Below, in pieces: positions 1-13,812 of a stretch of DNA of 64,000 nucleotides (position 1 is its first letter; every line of letters begins with the position of its first letter). Where the stretch lies: assembly GCA_030522415.1 (NCBI GenBank), contig CM060108.1:34699256-34763255 (forward strand), given 5' to 3'. The notes beneath the pieces are model-generated. The model searched no databases, was not told the DNA's origin, and saw nothing but the letters and a program-made list of their open reading frames with translations. The DNA comes from Channallabes apus. Lineage: Eukaryota; Chordata; Actinopteri; Siluriformes; Clariidae. A program made the position numbers and the translations under genes.

Positions 1-1884
1 GTATCGGGATAGAAAAAAGAAATAACGAACTGTCTGAGACGTTACCTGACACGAACCTGGTCTCTTTTCCCACATGATGAGCACAGCTGGAGGCCCCTAG
101 GGAGCTCTGAAGGTTGTCTCTCCGCATTGTGCTTCTGTAATTGGTAATGAGCAAAGACAGAGAGTAGGACAATACTTGTCTCTGGGGCATATTTGTACAT
201 ACTGTACACAATCCTACCACCCTGACCATGTGTGTCCCTACTATATAGAGAGCAGTTCAGGACATCAGCCTGCATAATGCCGGAGAGCAAAACAATATCC
301 TGAGTGATGCCACACTGCAGCTCTGATCTGACAGTTGTGAGAGATGACTCATGAGCTGCTGTTCCCCTGCAGTGATCTAGGAAGGAATCATCTTTCCGGA
401 TTTTTTTTTAAGAACCAACCAAGTTTTTTTTTTTTTTTTCTTTATGCAGATTTGAACATTTCCAATTTTTAATCAGTGCAATATTATATTATCTCTGCTT
501 TTGCATCTCCAGCGCTAACGTATGCACCTGATATTTTCTTTTATTAGTATAGTTTAGATTTTTTTTTGCCAAGTGCCCCTCCCACCATATACACCCACTC
601 TATTTTTCAAAAGACTTTAATTAATCTAAGAGCTGCTGTGTGTGTGTGGAAAGTAACATCTTGAGAATGAGGATCAGGAGGAGAGAAGGAGAGAGAGAGA
701 GAGGCTGACTAATTTATCTTTAAGCCAGAAGACAGTTCGGACAGTACGGACCACCCAGGACATTGATGATTTAAAACAAGTTAAAACAAGCTTTCGACTA
801 CATTTTTCTTTTTCACAACTATGGAGACTTTCTTTGAGCTGCCAGTTGACCCTGAGCTGTTAGTTAAATTTGACGTTCACACCATATAGCCTCCTGATTG
901 GCTGTGTTCCAACCACACATTACTGCAATAAAGTCCTAAATAGTAATAAAGACCCATCATGATTATGGCATTTTGGCTGGCAATTGATTGTACATATCAC
1001 TTCTGGCGTCAGATTTCTTTGGACGGAACCAAGCAAAGAAAATAACTAAGGAGATTTAAAGTAATTGGATCTGGGTTAACAACTCTTCTACAAAACCTGG
1101 AAAGATTGTGCTGACAACAACTTTGTAGAAGAAATGTGGTCAGAAAAAAATCACTTTGACACTTTGTGAGGTTCCATGGTAAAATATCAACAGTAAGCTA
1201 GGTTTTTAATTGTGAAAATATGAGCTTTTCTATATGCAAGTTTATCATCCCTGCCACAAATTGTAAATTGTAAAAGGGTGGTTCTGGAAGCATGAGGAAT
1301 AATTTTCACACATGAACTGGCCACAACATTATGTGCTGTAACTAAGCTAAAGGTGATGGTGAAGGTTTTTAAAAATATTATTATTTACCAGGCAGTGTGT
1401 ATTAAATCTTGTCAGGTTTTAGTGAGACCAGGCATAAACTCCAATAAATATTGCTACTGAACTCATCATATTGTATTTACAAATAGCTTTTACTGTATAT
1501 CAAAGCCAAATTATTGAATAGCCTAATTATTTTGTAGTTATTTCATTATTTAAGACAAGTTAAGAAATTTCATTACCATCATATATTTATACCGTAGCTT
1601 CTAACAATTAATAGCATCACATTAGCACAAATAATAGACACTTGGATATTAGATATTAGGCACATGGTGACACTAAATTGTATATTTGTCTCTGTGATTC
1701 ATGCATTGCTGAGATATGTTCAAACTGAGCTTTACCACTAAGACTCATCATTTGGATACTAACATATTGCATTAGGGATATACAGTATGTATTTAATTAT
1801 TTTTTTGAGGGGTGGGTTGTTTGTTTTCGTAATTGCGCTGGATTGTCTAGATTGTGCTTTCATATGTAATGACAAAATGGCAGC

Positions 1885-1924
<40 letters not shown>

Positions 1925-1971
1925 GCAGGGTGTTTTCATATGATATATCACTTTTTTTCCCTCTCCATCAG
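1..1971. other. fgf11 upstream intron, no exon seen
   Basis: AT-rich sequence with poly-T runs near 402 and 424, a GA run near 683-703 and an (AAT)n tract at 1882-1922. I looked for the FHF exon before the 104-base exon and for the alternative first exons and found neither, so this is taken as intron. Confidence 0.5.
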
Positions 1972-2075
1972 TGTTGTTCAACTTGATTCCTGTGGGTCTG
2001 AGAATAGTTGCTATACAGAGCACGAAGACAGGCCTCTACGTTGCCATGAACAGTGAGGGCTACCTCTACACTTCT
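1972..2075 (+). CDS. fgf11: fgf11 internal exon (beta-trefoil start)
   Basis: Acceptor AG at 1970-1971 follows a pyrimidine tract; the donor is gtaag from 2076. The exon is 104 bases: two bases of a split codon, then 34 codons from [15 protein letters not shown] to GYLYTS. Length and phase equal the matching FHF exon. The preceding exon, about 111 bases in FHF genes, is not recognisable in 1-1971. Confidence 0.92.
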
Positions 2076-3658
2076 GTAAGTTATATTTTATCGACATATT
2101 ATTCTGTTATGACATTCGCTTTGCTATGTTTCAGCTTAGTTATATTTAATATTGAATGTGCCCAGCTTTCTTTATTTGTTCATCATCCATTATTCCTTTA
2201 TGCATTGGTGGCAGCGGTCATGGGATGGTTAAAGCTTTCAGATACTGATCAGAAGATCATGGGTTTAAGCCCAATACTTCGAAGCGACCATTCTTGAGTC
2301 CTGGAGCAAGGCCCATAACAACCTCTGCTCCCAGGGTGCTGTATCATGGCTGATCCTGCACTTCCTAACAATCTTGTACAGTATATATGGTGCAGCGGTA
2401 AAGTGTTCATTTGGCACTCTCATCCGGAAATTTCAAGTCTGATTCTTGGGTAACGTTACAGCCAGTTTAATGCAAAACTAAAAATATAATTGATGCGCCG
2501 CAATAATTAAATCAGGTCTACTAAGATAAAATTCTGTTTAATTGTTTGTTATCATGGAGACACTTGTTCTTTACATTTTACTCATTAGATTTAGTCAGTA
2601 ATGCAACTTGGAGGTAAAAGCATTCCATCTGAATACAAAAAAGAAATTGATAGAAATTGAAATTGGCTTGAAACATTCATAATTAATTGTCAAAGCAATA
2701 TGATCTTGCCACTATAATAAACAATGAAAACACAAGCATGTCTTAAGTAGATGTGATTGAGAAGACAAATTCACACAATCCTACAAATCTATGACTATAC
2801 CTTCAGGGGAAACTTCATTCTTTATGAGTAACATCATATATTTTTATATTGTGTTTCCCACAGATGTGAAATAGACAATCTAGTACTGTATGCTTAATAT
2901 TTTTATAACATCAAATATAATGAATATTAGAAATAAATGTGACATATTAGAAATAACGACAAACATGCTGTATAAGATTGACTTAACATTGTTATTGAGT
3001 TCTCTTTCTCTACTTCTTTTTTAACCTCCCTTGATACAAAGCTCATGCTGCACTCGTATCACAAGCATAAGGGAAACAAATCATGTTGTTGTCTGTTAAT
3101 AAATAAAAGGTGATTTTAAGCAGTGAAATATATGTATGTGTTTATCAATACACAAAAGTATCACCTTTCCTCAAAGCCAGTAACAATACCAAAGATTATA
3201 TCAAAATCTGTCTAGAGGCTGCTGAAAAGTGTTGATCTAATAACCTAATAATAGTACTGCGTTTGAATTTGTGTCCAGAGGAGGGTTCAAGATTGAATGA
3301 AAGATGATAGCAGTCAAGAAAGATCTGAGTCCAAGAAGATTAATTGAAACGTATTCCCTTATGTGCTTGTTCTCGGTCACTGAAGACAGAAGTGGGTTAA
3401 ATCCATACGCACTTCAAAGGAGAAATAATCGTCTGTATGAACTACAGTCAGAGCTGCTGCGCAGATTTGATATATGACAACTACCTATGGATATCCTGTC
3501 CAGGCATGAACTTATACAGACACAATTCCATTTACATTTAGATATTTGGTATTTACATTTAGGCACATGTCACATTTATTTGTAATATCAATTATATTTG
3601 ATCATCAGTTATATTTTCAAATATGTAATCCATTATTCAAACAATATATAGTGATTCC

Positions 3659-3733
<75 letters not shown>

Positions 3734-6207
3734 CGTGTGTTAGTCGTCCTACAAGACCCCCCGTCCGCCCCCCACCCCCACCGCCTATGTAGTTTACAGT
3801 GGCTTGCAAAAGTATTCGGCCCCCTTGGACTTTTCCACATTTTGTCACATTACAGTCTCAAAAATGTATCAATTTAATGGAATTCCACGTGAAAGACCAA
3901 TACAAAGTGGTGTACACGTGAGAAGTGGAATGAAAATCATACATGATTCCAAACATTTTTTACAAATAAATAACTGCAAAGTGGGGTGTGCGTAATTATT
4001 CAGCCCCCTGAGTCAATACTTTGTAGAACCACCTTTTGCTGCAATTATAGCTGCCAGTCTTTTAGGGTATGTCTCTACCAGCTTTGCACATCTAGAAACT
4101 GAAATCCTTGCCCATTCTTCTTTGCAAAACAGTTCCAGCTCAGTCAGATTAGATGGACAGCGTTTGTGAACAGCAGTTTTCAGATCTTGCCACAGATTCT
4201 CGATTGGATTTAGATCTGGACTTTGACTGGGCCATTCTAACACATGGATACGTTTTGTTTTAAACGATTCCATTGTTGCCCTGGCTTTATGTTTAGGGTC
4301 GTTGTCCTGCTGGAAGGTGAACCTCCGCCCCATTCTCAAGTCTTTTGCAGACTGCAAGAGGTTTTCTTCCAAGATTGCCCTGTATTTGGCTCCATCCATC
4401 TTCCCATCAACTCTGACCAGCTTCCCTGTCCCTGCTGAAGAGAAGCACCCCCAGAACATGATGCTGCCACCACCATATTTGACAATGCGGATGGTGTGTT
4501 CAGGGTGATGTGTAGTGTTAGTTTTCCGCCACACATAACATTTTGCATTTTGACCAAAAAGTTCCATTTTGGCCTCATCTGACCAGAGCACCCTCTTCCA
4601 CATGTTTTCTGTGCAAACGGGACTTCTTATGGTTTTCTGTTAACAATGGCTTTCTTCTTGCCACTCTTCAATAAAGGCCAACTTTGTCCAGTGCTCGACT
4701 AATAGTTGTCTTATGGACCGATTCCCCCACCTGAGCTGTAGATCTCTGCAGCTCGTCCAGAGTCACCATGGGCCTCTTGGCTGCATTTCTGATCAGCGCT
4801 CTCCTTGTTCGCCCTGTGAGTTTAGGTGGACAGCATTGTCTTGGTAGGTTTACAGTTGTGCCATACTCCTTCCATTTCTGAATGATCGCTTGAACAGTGC
4901 TCCGTGGGATGTTCAAGGCTTTGGAAATCTTTTTGTAGCCTAAGCCTGCTTTAAATTTCTCAAAAACTTTATCCCTGACCTGTCTGGTGTGTTCTTTGGA
5001 CTTCATAGTGTTGTTGCTACCAATCTTCTCTTAGACAACCTCTGAGGCCGTCACAGAGCTGTATTTGTACTGACATTAGATTACACACAGATGCACTCTA
5101 TTTAGTCATTAGCACTCATCAGGCAATGTCTATGGGCAACTGACTGCACTCAGACCAAAGGGGGCTGAATAATTACGCACACCCCACTTTGCAGTTATTT
5201 ATTTGTAAAAAATGTTTGGAATCATGTATGATTTTCGTTCCACTTCTCACGTGTACACCACTTTGTATTGGTCTTTCATGTGGAATTCCAATAAAATTGA
5301 TTCATGTTTGTGGCTGTAATGTGAGAAAATGTAGAAAAGTTCAAGGGGGCCGAATACTTTTGCAAGCCACTGTATTTTGTTTGTTGTTGGTCTTTCGGCT
5401 GCTCCTGATGTTGTGCGCTAAAATGCCCCCCTGCCATGGATTGGCCCCCGTAGGCTACTGTATTTCTTTTCTAAGTTCTAAAGGTATGTATTTTAAAAGC
5501 ATATAAAGTTGAAAAACATAATAATTCAGTTCTGTGTTTTAAAACCATGTGCACTTTAATATAAATAATTCATATACAGTATGTGTTTAAAAATTTGGTT
5601 TAATTTAAAATGTGTTTGTGTTTAAGTACAGTGGAACCTTGGATTAAGAGCATAATTCGTTCCAGAAGTGGGCCAAAACACTCATAAACCAAATTTTATT
5701 TTCACATAAGAAATAATGGAAACTCAAATTATTTGTTCTACAGTCTAAAAAAAATAAATACATAAAAATAATTAATACAAAATATAAAGTAAAAATAAAA
5801 CTAATTAACCTGCACTTTACCTTTAAAAAAAAGTACAAATAAATCCAGACAGATACGCATTTCGATTTATGTGCTCAGGCGCTGTGTGTAAAGCCCCTCC
5901 CATCCAGAGAGAGAGAGAGTGTGTGAACCGGCACGGTGTCAAATTATGTGCGCGCGCACACACAAGATTTTTAACCTTCTAATGAGACTTTCTTACACAG
6001 TAAACCTTTCTTCTTTCTTATTTATATTTCACATAAACACACATTAATGGAAAGAATGTTTTGTCTGAAAAAAATAGCAAGGAACATCACTAATGACTCA
6101 TGTGAGCGCATACTAATGGAATCACTGCTGTAACGTAAAACAAACAAACAAATGAACCTGCACTTTACCTTTGAAAAGAATCCCGACAGAGCAGCGTTTC
6201 TGTGTAG

Positions 6208-6250
<43 letters not shown>

Positions 6251-9200
6251 TGTGTGTGTGTGTGTGAAGCAGAGAGGGGGTGCTTCTCACACACACACAC
6301 ACACTAAAAGCGAGACAGAAAGAAAGAGAGTGTTAGAGAGGCGGAGGGAGAAAATAGATTTTTAACCTCTAATGAGACTTGCTTTTGCTTTACATGCGCA
6401 CACACGTGTGTTATAAGAAACATTACACGCGCATTGTACACACGGGCTTACAAACACAAAATAAAATATGTTTTACACACACACACACACACACACACAG
6501 TCACAGTATTATAGTAAACAGTACACACGTACACGGATGTTGATAATGACTGTGAGAGATGGGCACTAAGACCCAGCAGGGGAGACGATTACCCACAATT
6601 CTGCAGCACAAGACAGAGAAAAATCGTTGGCTCAGTTGTGATCACGTGACGATCGGCGTCAAAACGAGAAGCGCATGCGTGATACATGATACTCGGTACT
6701 AGTATACCAAGACAACGCTCGTTTTTCAAAGTTTACTAAAGTCAATGTTTATTAAAAATAATTTCTCGTCTTGCGGAACACTCACAAACCGCGTTACTCG
6801 CAATCTGTGGTTTCGCTGTATGTGATTTAGGCCTGTATGGGATTTTAGCCTCTGTGGGAATATGTACTAGAATGCCCACTCTTACATTTTTTTTTTAATT
6901 TAAGGCTGTCCAATAGAACACTGTAGATGGGCCATGTGTCTGTTATTCCTGCTGTTAGTGGTTTACAGATTAGGTCTTGACTAAAACAACATGCATTAGG
7001 AATCACAAAGGAGTTTTCATTTTCTGCAATGGGAAAGTACTCTAGTTACTTTTATCAGGAGATAATGCTATAATGTAACTGATTACTTTTTAATGACAGT
7101 AATTTTGTAATGTTATTAGTTATTTTTAAAAAATAACGTCCCCCAACACTGTTGATCATATAAAAAATATTAAATATACTAGACTTCAGTAGTGTCTATT
7201 TAAAATCAGTGGGAAACACACTATAGAAATGTATGGTGTTACTACAATTCCATGTAACTAGGTGAGAATGTTGTATTAATACAAAGAAGTTAGATGGGAA
7301 TATGTTACCTTCCTGCACTATTATGCAACACATTCTGGATATAATGAGTCGACAAAGGTTAAATGTTTCCAAAAAGGTTCCACAAAGGTTGTCTCTACTA
7401 GGCAAGAACAAGCCTGGTTATGCATATAGCTAGAGAATTACAACCAAATAATGTCTTTAATCTTATTGTAAAATACATTGAGAAAACTTTTTTCCTTTTA
7501 ATGTGTTCCCTGTAACTCACCTATATATACAGTATTTATTTATTTATTTTTAAGGTAATGCTATGATTGTTTATGAGTATTTTAGCTGTAGGGCTAGATG
7601 CCATACTCTTCAAGTGTATCTGCCTTTAATCACTCGTTTAGATTCTCATTAGCATTTCAGAGCGAGTTAATAGCCAGTTAATTGCTATTCGGTTTTTTGT
7701 TGTTCCTGTACTCCTATACTTTTCTGGAGTGACAGAACAATTTTTTTTCCCTTTTTTAGCTTGTTTTTGAGCTAATCACAATTTTAAATTGGATGCAAAG
7801 ACATTGCACATCATCATAGGGAAAAGAGTACAAAAGAAAGGGGTGAAATTAAGAATGAAAGTAAGGACTGGAGTTCAGGTAATATAAAGTGAATTATTTT
7901 GCTCACAGATGGAGAAAAGAGGTCAGGTGCTTTTTTTAAAGGGGTTTTCTCTATTTTTTTCTCACCCTAGCTACCATGGTCCTTTCCCTTAGTGAAAACT
8001 GGGTCATCCTATTTCTCCTAAGAGATTATAGAATAAAGTTGCCTCTTGATTGCTTCTCATCCCCATATTCTTTTCTGAGTGTATTGTAATTAATGACATT
8101 ATCCGGCATAATGTTACGTCGTGTGTGTGTGTGTGTGTGTGCGTGTGCGTGTGCGTTTGAGTGAGTGAGTCAGAACAGTTTTAAAATGCCTTGGCACCAA
8201 TACACTACAAAATCACTCTGGGACTGTACTCGATTGATGAGCAAAGACCTTTCTGCCCAGTGATATTTCTTCATGTGGTGTTTTAATGATGGTGTTATTT
8301 TGTCTCTCTGCCAAAGAATCTCGTCATTCTTTCACTCTTTTTCTTCTGCATACTCTGCAACTTTGTCTCTCTTCACTTTCTCAGTTTGCTTTGTACAGCA
8401 GTTATGTAAAGAAAAACTAAGTAAGGTACCACTAATGCTATTAAATGGCCAGATTATAATTAAGTTACACATTATAATTATAATGTTAATGCATTTAGGT
8501 ACTTTCTTTAAAAAGGTCTACAGTGGAACAAAATGACATACACACAGGCAATGAATTATAAAGGGAAAAAAATAAGCGTCATAGTAAGGTGTTGGTCCAC
8601 CTTCGGTTGTATTCTCTAAATCTCTGAATTTTTTCTGGAGGATTTTAAAACTTATTTGAAAATATATTTATTTAATTAGTGTTTATCCCACGTATGACTC
8701 TTCCCATACATATTCAGTGAGACTTTGTGCCCTGTGGCATTGGCAGGGTCATCTTGGAAAGGATCACACCCTTTAGGATTGAAATGTTGCATATGATAAT
8801 AGGATAAAAATTTCATATTGATTTGCAAATATTTACATTTTGATCCCAACCATTCCAGCAAAATCACTCCAACAGCATAAGAGGGCATGAAGTCCTTATA
8901 TATACAGTATATTCTATATTCATACTGATATGAATGTCTAGATGTTCGGTATGTATATAAATATAAATAATGTTGTGAAGCTCTGTGTCACTGGTGTGGG
9001 CTTGAAGCCTGGTGTTTTACCTGTAAGAGGCTGTTGGAAATTGCTTTTGATAAAAATAGTCCCAGTCCCTGTAACCTGACCCATTTTATTAACTTTGCTA
9101 TGAGTAAAACTCTTCATAGACTATGGACTCAAAGAGACAAAGAGAAGGCAAGGTGAGATTGACGCTCTAGACTAGTATTGACTAAACTTTTTTTAAAGTG

Positions 9201-10662
9201 GGTCAGATTAGACCTGAGCATCAAATATTGTTCATTTATTATGCAAAGTAAAAGTTACAAAATGAAAACATGCATTTCCATTGCAGATTTAGGTCTCTTG
9301 ATGTTATAATAAACTCCAGGTGTCTGGGAAGGCTTTTTACTAGTTTGCTGTGAGGAAAAATGCTTCTGCTACTGCTTTCATCTTTTAAGTGCTTTTCCAG
9401 TGTGCATGATTTGTTTCATAAGGTCTCCTGACATAAAGTTTCATAATTACAGTCTCTTGACATACTGTACTAGGCATATACAGTATACATTTGCTCTGCC
9501 TCTCAGCAAAACATGATTGTTTCCAGGGCTTTTGAAATCATCCATCCTCTCTGTTAACTTTTTGTTTGTAGCCCCATCATTCAGAAAAAGAATTTGCAGC
9601 TGAAGTAATTTAGCGAACTTCCAATGTATGGGAAAAATGTTTAAAAGCACACATAAATCATACAAATCAGTTATTAGGTAACTAAAGGTACAGTAACTAC
9701 GCACACAGTTCTCATGCATACTGTACTGTATGTACTTTACTTGAATATTTATCTTAGTGGATTTTTCTTTTTTACCTGCAACACATATCTGTACTTTCTA
9801 CTTCACTACACTTGTACATACATTGTGACTCTTTTACTTTAACTATAAGGCTACTGTAAGCTAATACACACTCAGTACTTTTGATACAGTACGTGAGTAA
9901 ATTTAAAGTACTTTGTACTCTTCTTTTACTTGAGTAATAATTTACCTGGGATATCTCTGTCGCCTTGCACCTCCAGGGTCCGGGTTCGGCTCCCATCTCT
10001 GTGTGCATGCAGTTTGCATGTTCTCCCCATGCTTGGTGGGTTTTCTCCCACAGTCCAAAGACCTGCAGATTTGTCTAATTGGAGTTCCCAAATTGCCCGT
10101 AGTGTGTGACTGACAGAGGTGTCAAGTAACAAAGTACAAATACTTCGTTACCTTACTTAAGTAGAAATTTTGAGTATCTATACTTTACTGGAGTAATTAT
10201 TTTTCAGCCGACTTTTTACTTCTACTCCTTACATTTTTAAGCAATTATCTGTACTTTCTACTCCTTACATTTTAAAAATAGCCTCGTTACTCTATTTTTA
10301 TGATCAGAACGCGTAACCCCCCCCCCCCGGTCGCATGACCCCCCCACCCCCCCACCCCCGGTCGCATGATCAGAAAGTGAGACCTTAATGCTTTTGTCGC
10401 CCCTCACGGTACTTTTACTTTTATACTTTAAGTAGTTTTGAAACCAGTACTTTTAAACTTTTACTTAAGTAAAAAGCTTGGGTTGATACTTCAACTTCTA
10501 AAGAAGTATTTTTGAACCCAAGTATCTATACTTCTACTCAAGTAATGAATGTGAATACTTTTGACACCACTGGTGACTGAGTGTGGGTCCAGGTTCGATA
10601 CTCTCCTCGGATCTGCCTGCGTGTTTGGTGGGTTTCCTCTGGGAGCATTCCCAATTGCCTGA

Positions 10663-10739
<77 letters not shown>

Positions 10740-12340
10740 CCTGTGATAGATTTGCACCTGTCTGGGCTGTACCCTGCCTGATGCTCTGAGTCTCCTGGGA
10801 TAGGCTCCAGGCCCCCTACAACCGTGTATACGATAAAATGGTATAGACGATAAATGAGTGAGTGATATCTCTACTTTTACTTAAGCATAGCATTTGTCCA
10901 TCTCTGGTTGCTAACATGTATTCAAATACAGCCACAGAAATACAATCAGGTCCCATCAGGGAAGCCTGACAGATTGTGTTTAGCCAAACCCTTGCCAATA
11001 AACAAGGCAAAATATACCGAGTATTGAATGCTACAAAAATTATTATACATAAAATATGGATGAATCATAAATAAAAAGCTTAAAAAGCAACTGGTGACAC
11101 AGCACACACCAAGCACAAAACAATTATATAAAAACTGAATCACCATGACATCACCAAATGATTTGATTTCCCAATAAATGAAAATGAAATAGCAAATGAT
11201 TTGTGCAAATGAGTCTGTAATTTATAATAATTGTAACTGGCCACTGTTTCACTGCAGAATGAAAATGACTTTCAGATTAATTACTGACTTGGCAAGGTCC
11301 ATGGAGGACATTGTGGAACGAGTAGAAACAGTGCATATAATCAATATCATTACTAATATGTAAAGCAGCTGTGCTTGTGCTCCACCCACACTTTCAGCAT
11401 CTGGTCTAATGATTGCTTTACTCCAGAATGACTGCAAAAGTCAGGTTATGATTCATATCATTAAATAACTTCAATGTGACTTTTGGCATGAATTACAATT
11501 TTGAGTTATTCGCTCAAATACACAGACACAATTTGCTCTTAGATAGTATACATGTTGTGTGCATTTCCACATACTGCTTTGAACAGTTTCTGTATACTTA
11601 ATGAAACAGGACCGGAGAGTAATTTCTTGTAAGGAAAGCCATATAAGGACATCCACTTCATAAAGCCAAAATCCAGGTTTCCGAAATGTCAGATATGACA
11701 ACCAATTACCAAGGCAACAAATCCGAAAGCAAAATTGAAATACTGTAACAAAGCACAGATCAAAAACTGGGACCCAAAAGCACAGATTTAGTAATGTTTT
11801 TCCAGGACAATATGACAAATTAAACAGCAGCAAAATAACTCAGCTAGTTATAGTGTTCATATCAAAGTGGTAACATTTCCCAAGCGGAAATTCTGGCTTT
11901 TCCATGTTGAAATTCTGAAAGAATATTTTATACTGTATATTCTGTCTATAGTGAGATTCAAGTAAATATGTAGATATAAGGTTATTTAGTCTTGACAAAT
12001 GACTGATGTTTCCAGTTATTATAATATGCTTTATAATCATTTAACACATTTTTAACACAAAAAAGAAGAAGAAGAAGGGAAATTTTTTTTTAAAAAATGA
12101 TAACGCAGCACAGTGTCTTGGTGGTTAGTACTGCCACCTTTTACCCCTATGGACGAGGGTTTGGAGTGCGCCTCCGATCTGTGTGTAGAGGAGTTTGCAT
12201 GTTCTTCCAGTGCTTGATGGGTTGCAATGCAGGTTGTGTTGTCACCATCCATACAGTTTGAAATTTTCTGGGATTTCTAGGACGGACAGTGTCCTTCAAC
12301 TTCACATAAATATAGCTGTAGTTGCATTGGCTGCGCTAAA

Positions 12341-12378
<38 letters not shown>

Positions 12379-13009
12379 TGTGTGTGTGTTTTACTCTGTA
12401 ATGAGCTGATGTCCCACTGAGGGTGTGTTTCTTCCTCCCACCCAGTGTTCAATGGATCCACTGCAATCCTGAAGAGGATAACATGGTTACTGAATGCAGA
12501 CAAAAGATTACACTAGACTCTTAGAAGAGTCCTCAGGGACAGTCTGGTGGAAAACACTGCTTGTGAATAGTGCCGTGGGAATGTGGTTTACCATGAATTT
12601 GAACCTCACTGAGGTTGTTGCATTATTCAGCAGGAAAAGGAGTGACTTGCATATTAGTAACCAAAATAAAAGAGACATATATACATACATATTGTTTGGT
12701 GCAATACAGTACATCTGGATGAAATCATCAGCCAAGTAACATCTCAAAATGCAATATCTGTGTGCACTTTATATTACTAAAACTCATTCACCATCCCTTA
12801 TTATCTTAGTCTTTCTCATTTAAATGCAGGAGGTGCAGGTTGCGAGATAGAGATCACCTTAGGTCACATGACCAGACAGAATGAGGTATGAGGAGAGGGG
12901 GGATTCCTCTGTATGCTGCATTGGCATAGCAAAAGGGCTGCACCTTGGGTACAACATCAGTCATGTCACAGTACTGTACATGTTCCTGACCCATGCACAC
13001 AGTCACAGT

Positions 13010-13059
<50 letters not shown>

Positions 13060-13520
13060 TCACTCACTCACTCACTCACAACACACACAGAATGACTACA
13101 CACACACATACCGATTCTCTTGAATCCATTACTACACTTTTCATTCTGATGATTCAGTACTTACAGTGTGAGTAATGTATTGTACTGGAGTTTAGTCCCA
13201 GTGCAGTTAGCAGTTTAAGAGTTCTAATGTGTATTCAAACACTACCTTGTGTATCAGCTCGATGCAGCTGTGGCACTGGCAAATCAAGCTGGAGAGTTAT
13301 CAGCACATGGGACAGCACATCAATAATAACACCGACTATAGTTTGTGTGTGTGTGTGTGTGCATGTGTGTGTGTGGGTGTGTTTGTGTGTGTGTCTGTGT
13401 GTGGGTGTGCGTGCGTGCGTGCGTGCGCGTCTGTGTGTGTTTGTGTGTGTGCGTGCGTGTGTCTGTGTGTGTGTGTGTGTGTGTGCGTGCGTGTGCGTGT
13501 GTCTGTGTGTGTTTGTGTGT

Positions 13521-13561
<41 letters not shown>

Positions 13562-13771
13562 TGTGTGCGTGTGTGTTTGTGTGTGCGTCTGTGTGTGTGT
13601 GTGTGTGTGTTTGTGTGTGTGCGTGCGTGTGTGTGTGTTTGTGTGTGTGTCTGTGTGTGTGTGTGTGTGTGCGTGTGTGTGTGCTGCTTAGGAAAAGGAC
13701 ACATGCCTGTCTTTTGGTGTGTTAATTGTGTGCATGTGTTAGGGAGAGTTTCTAGGATGATTGCCCCCCCC

Positions 13772-13812
<41 letters not shown>

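Larger units (their letters stand above)
9959..10863 (+). mobile_element. family A SINE, itself split by a hAT MITE
   Basis: Starts inside the tRNA-like head (CGCCTTGCACCTCCAGGGT, B box GGGTTCGGCTCC) and continues with TTTGCATGTTCTCCCC and GGTGGGTTTTCTCCCACAG. After the inserted hAT a second B-box-like head and body follow to GGGATAGGCTCCAGGCCCCC and the GAGTGAGT tail. The 9-base flanking duplication GATATCTCT marks the insertion. The doubled head suggests two copies or a switched template. Confidence 0.75.
9722..10902. mobile_element. Tol2-like hAT fragment split by a SINE
   Basis: The left part (about 9722-9958) and right part (10873-10902) are runs of ACTTTTACTT and ACTTGAGTAA motifs typical of Tol2-like hAT ends. 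The right terminus reads CCATCTCTG, i.e. CAGAGATGG reversed. The left terminus is lost or decayed. The parts are separated by a SINE flanked by GATATCTCT at 9950-9958 and 10864-10872. Confidence 0.6.

Noticed and set aside
1..1971. Missing earlier fgf11 exon
   Set aside because: No stretch codes for the expected KLFCRQGFYLQ-type sequence with AG/GT borders; the exon must lie upstream.
1971..2297. 108-codon frame as an independent protein
   Set aside because: It is the 104-base fgf11 exon read through its donor site.
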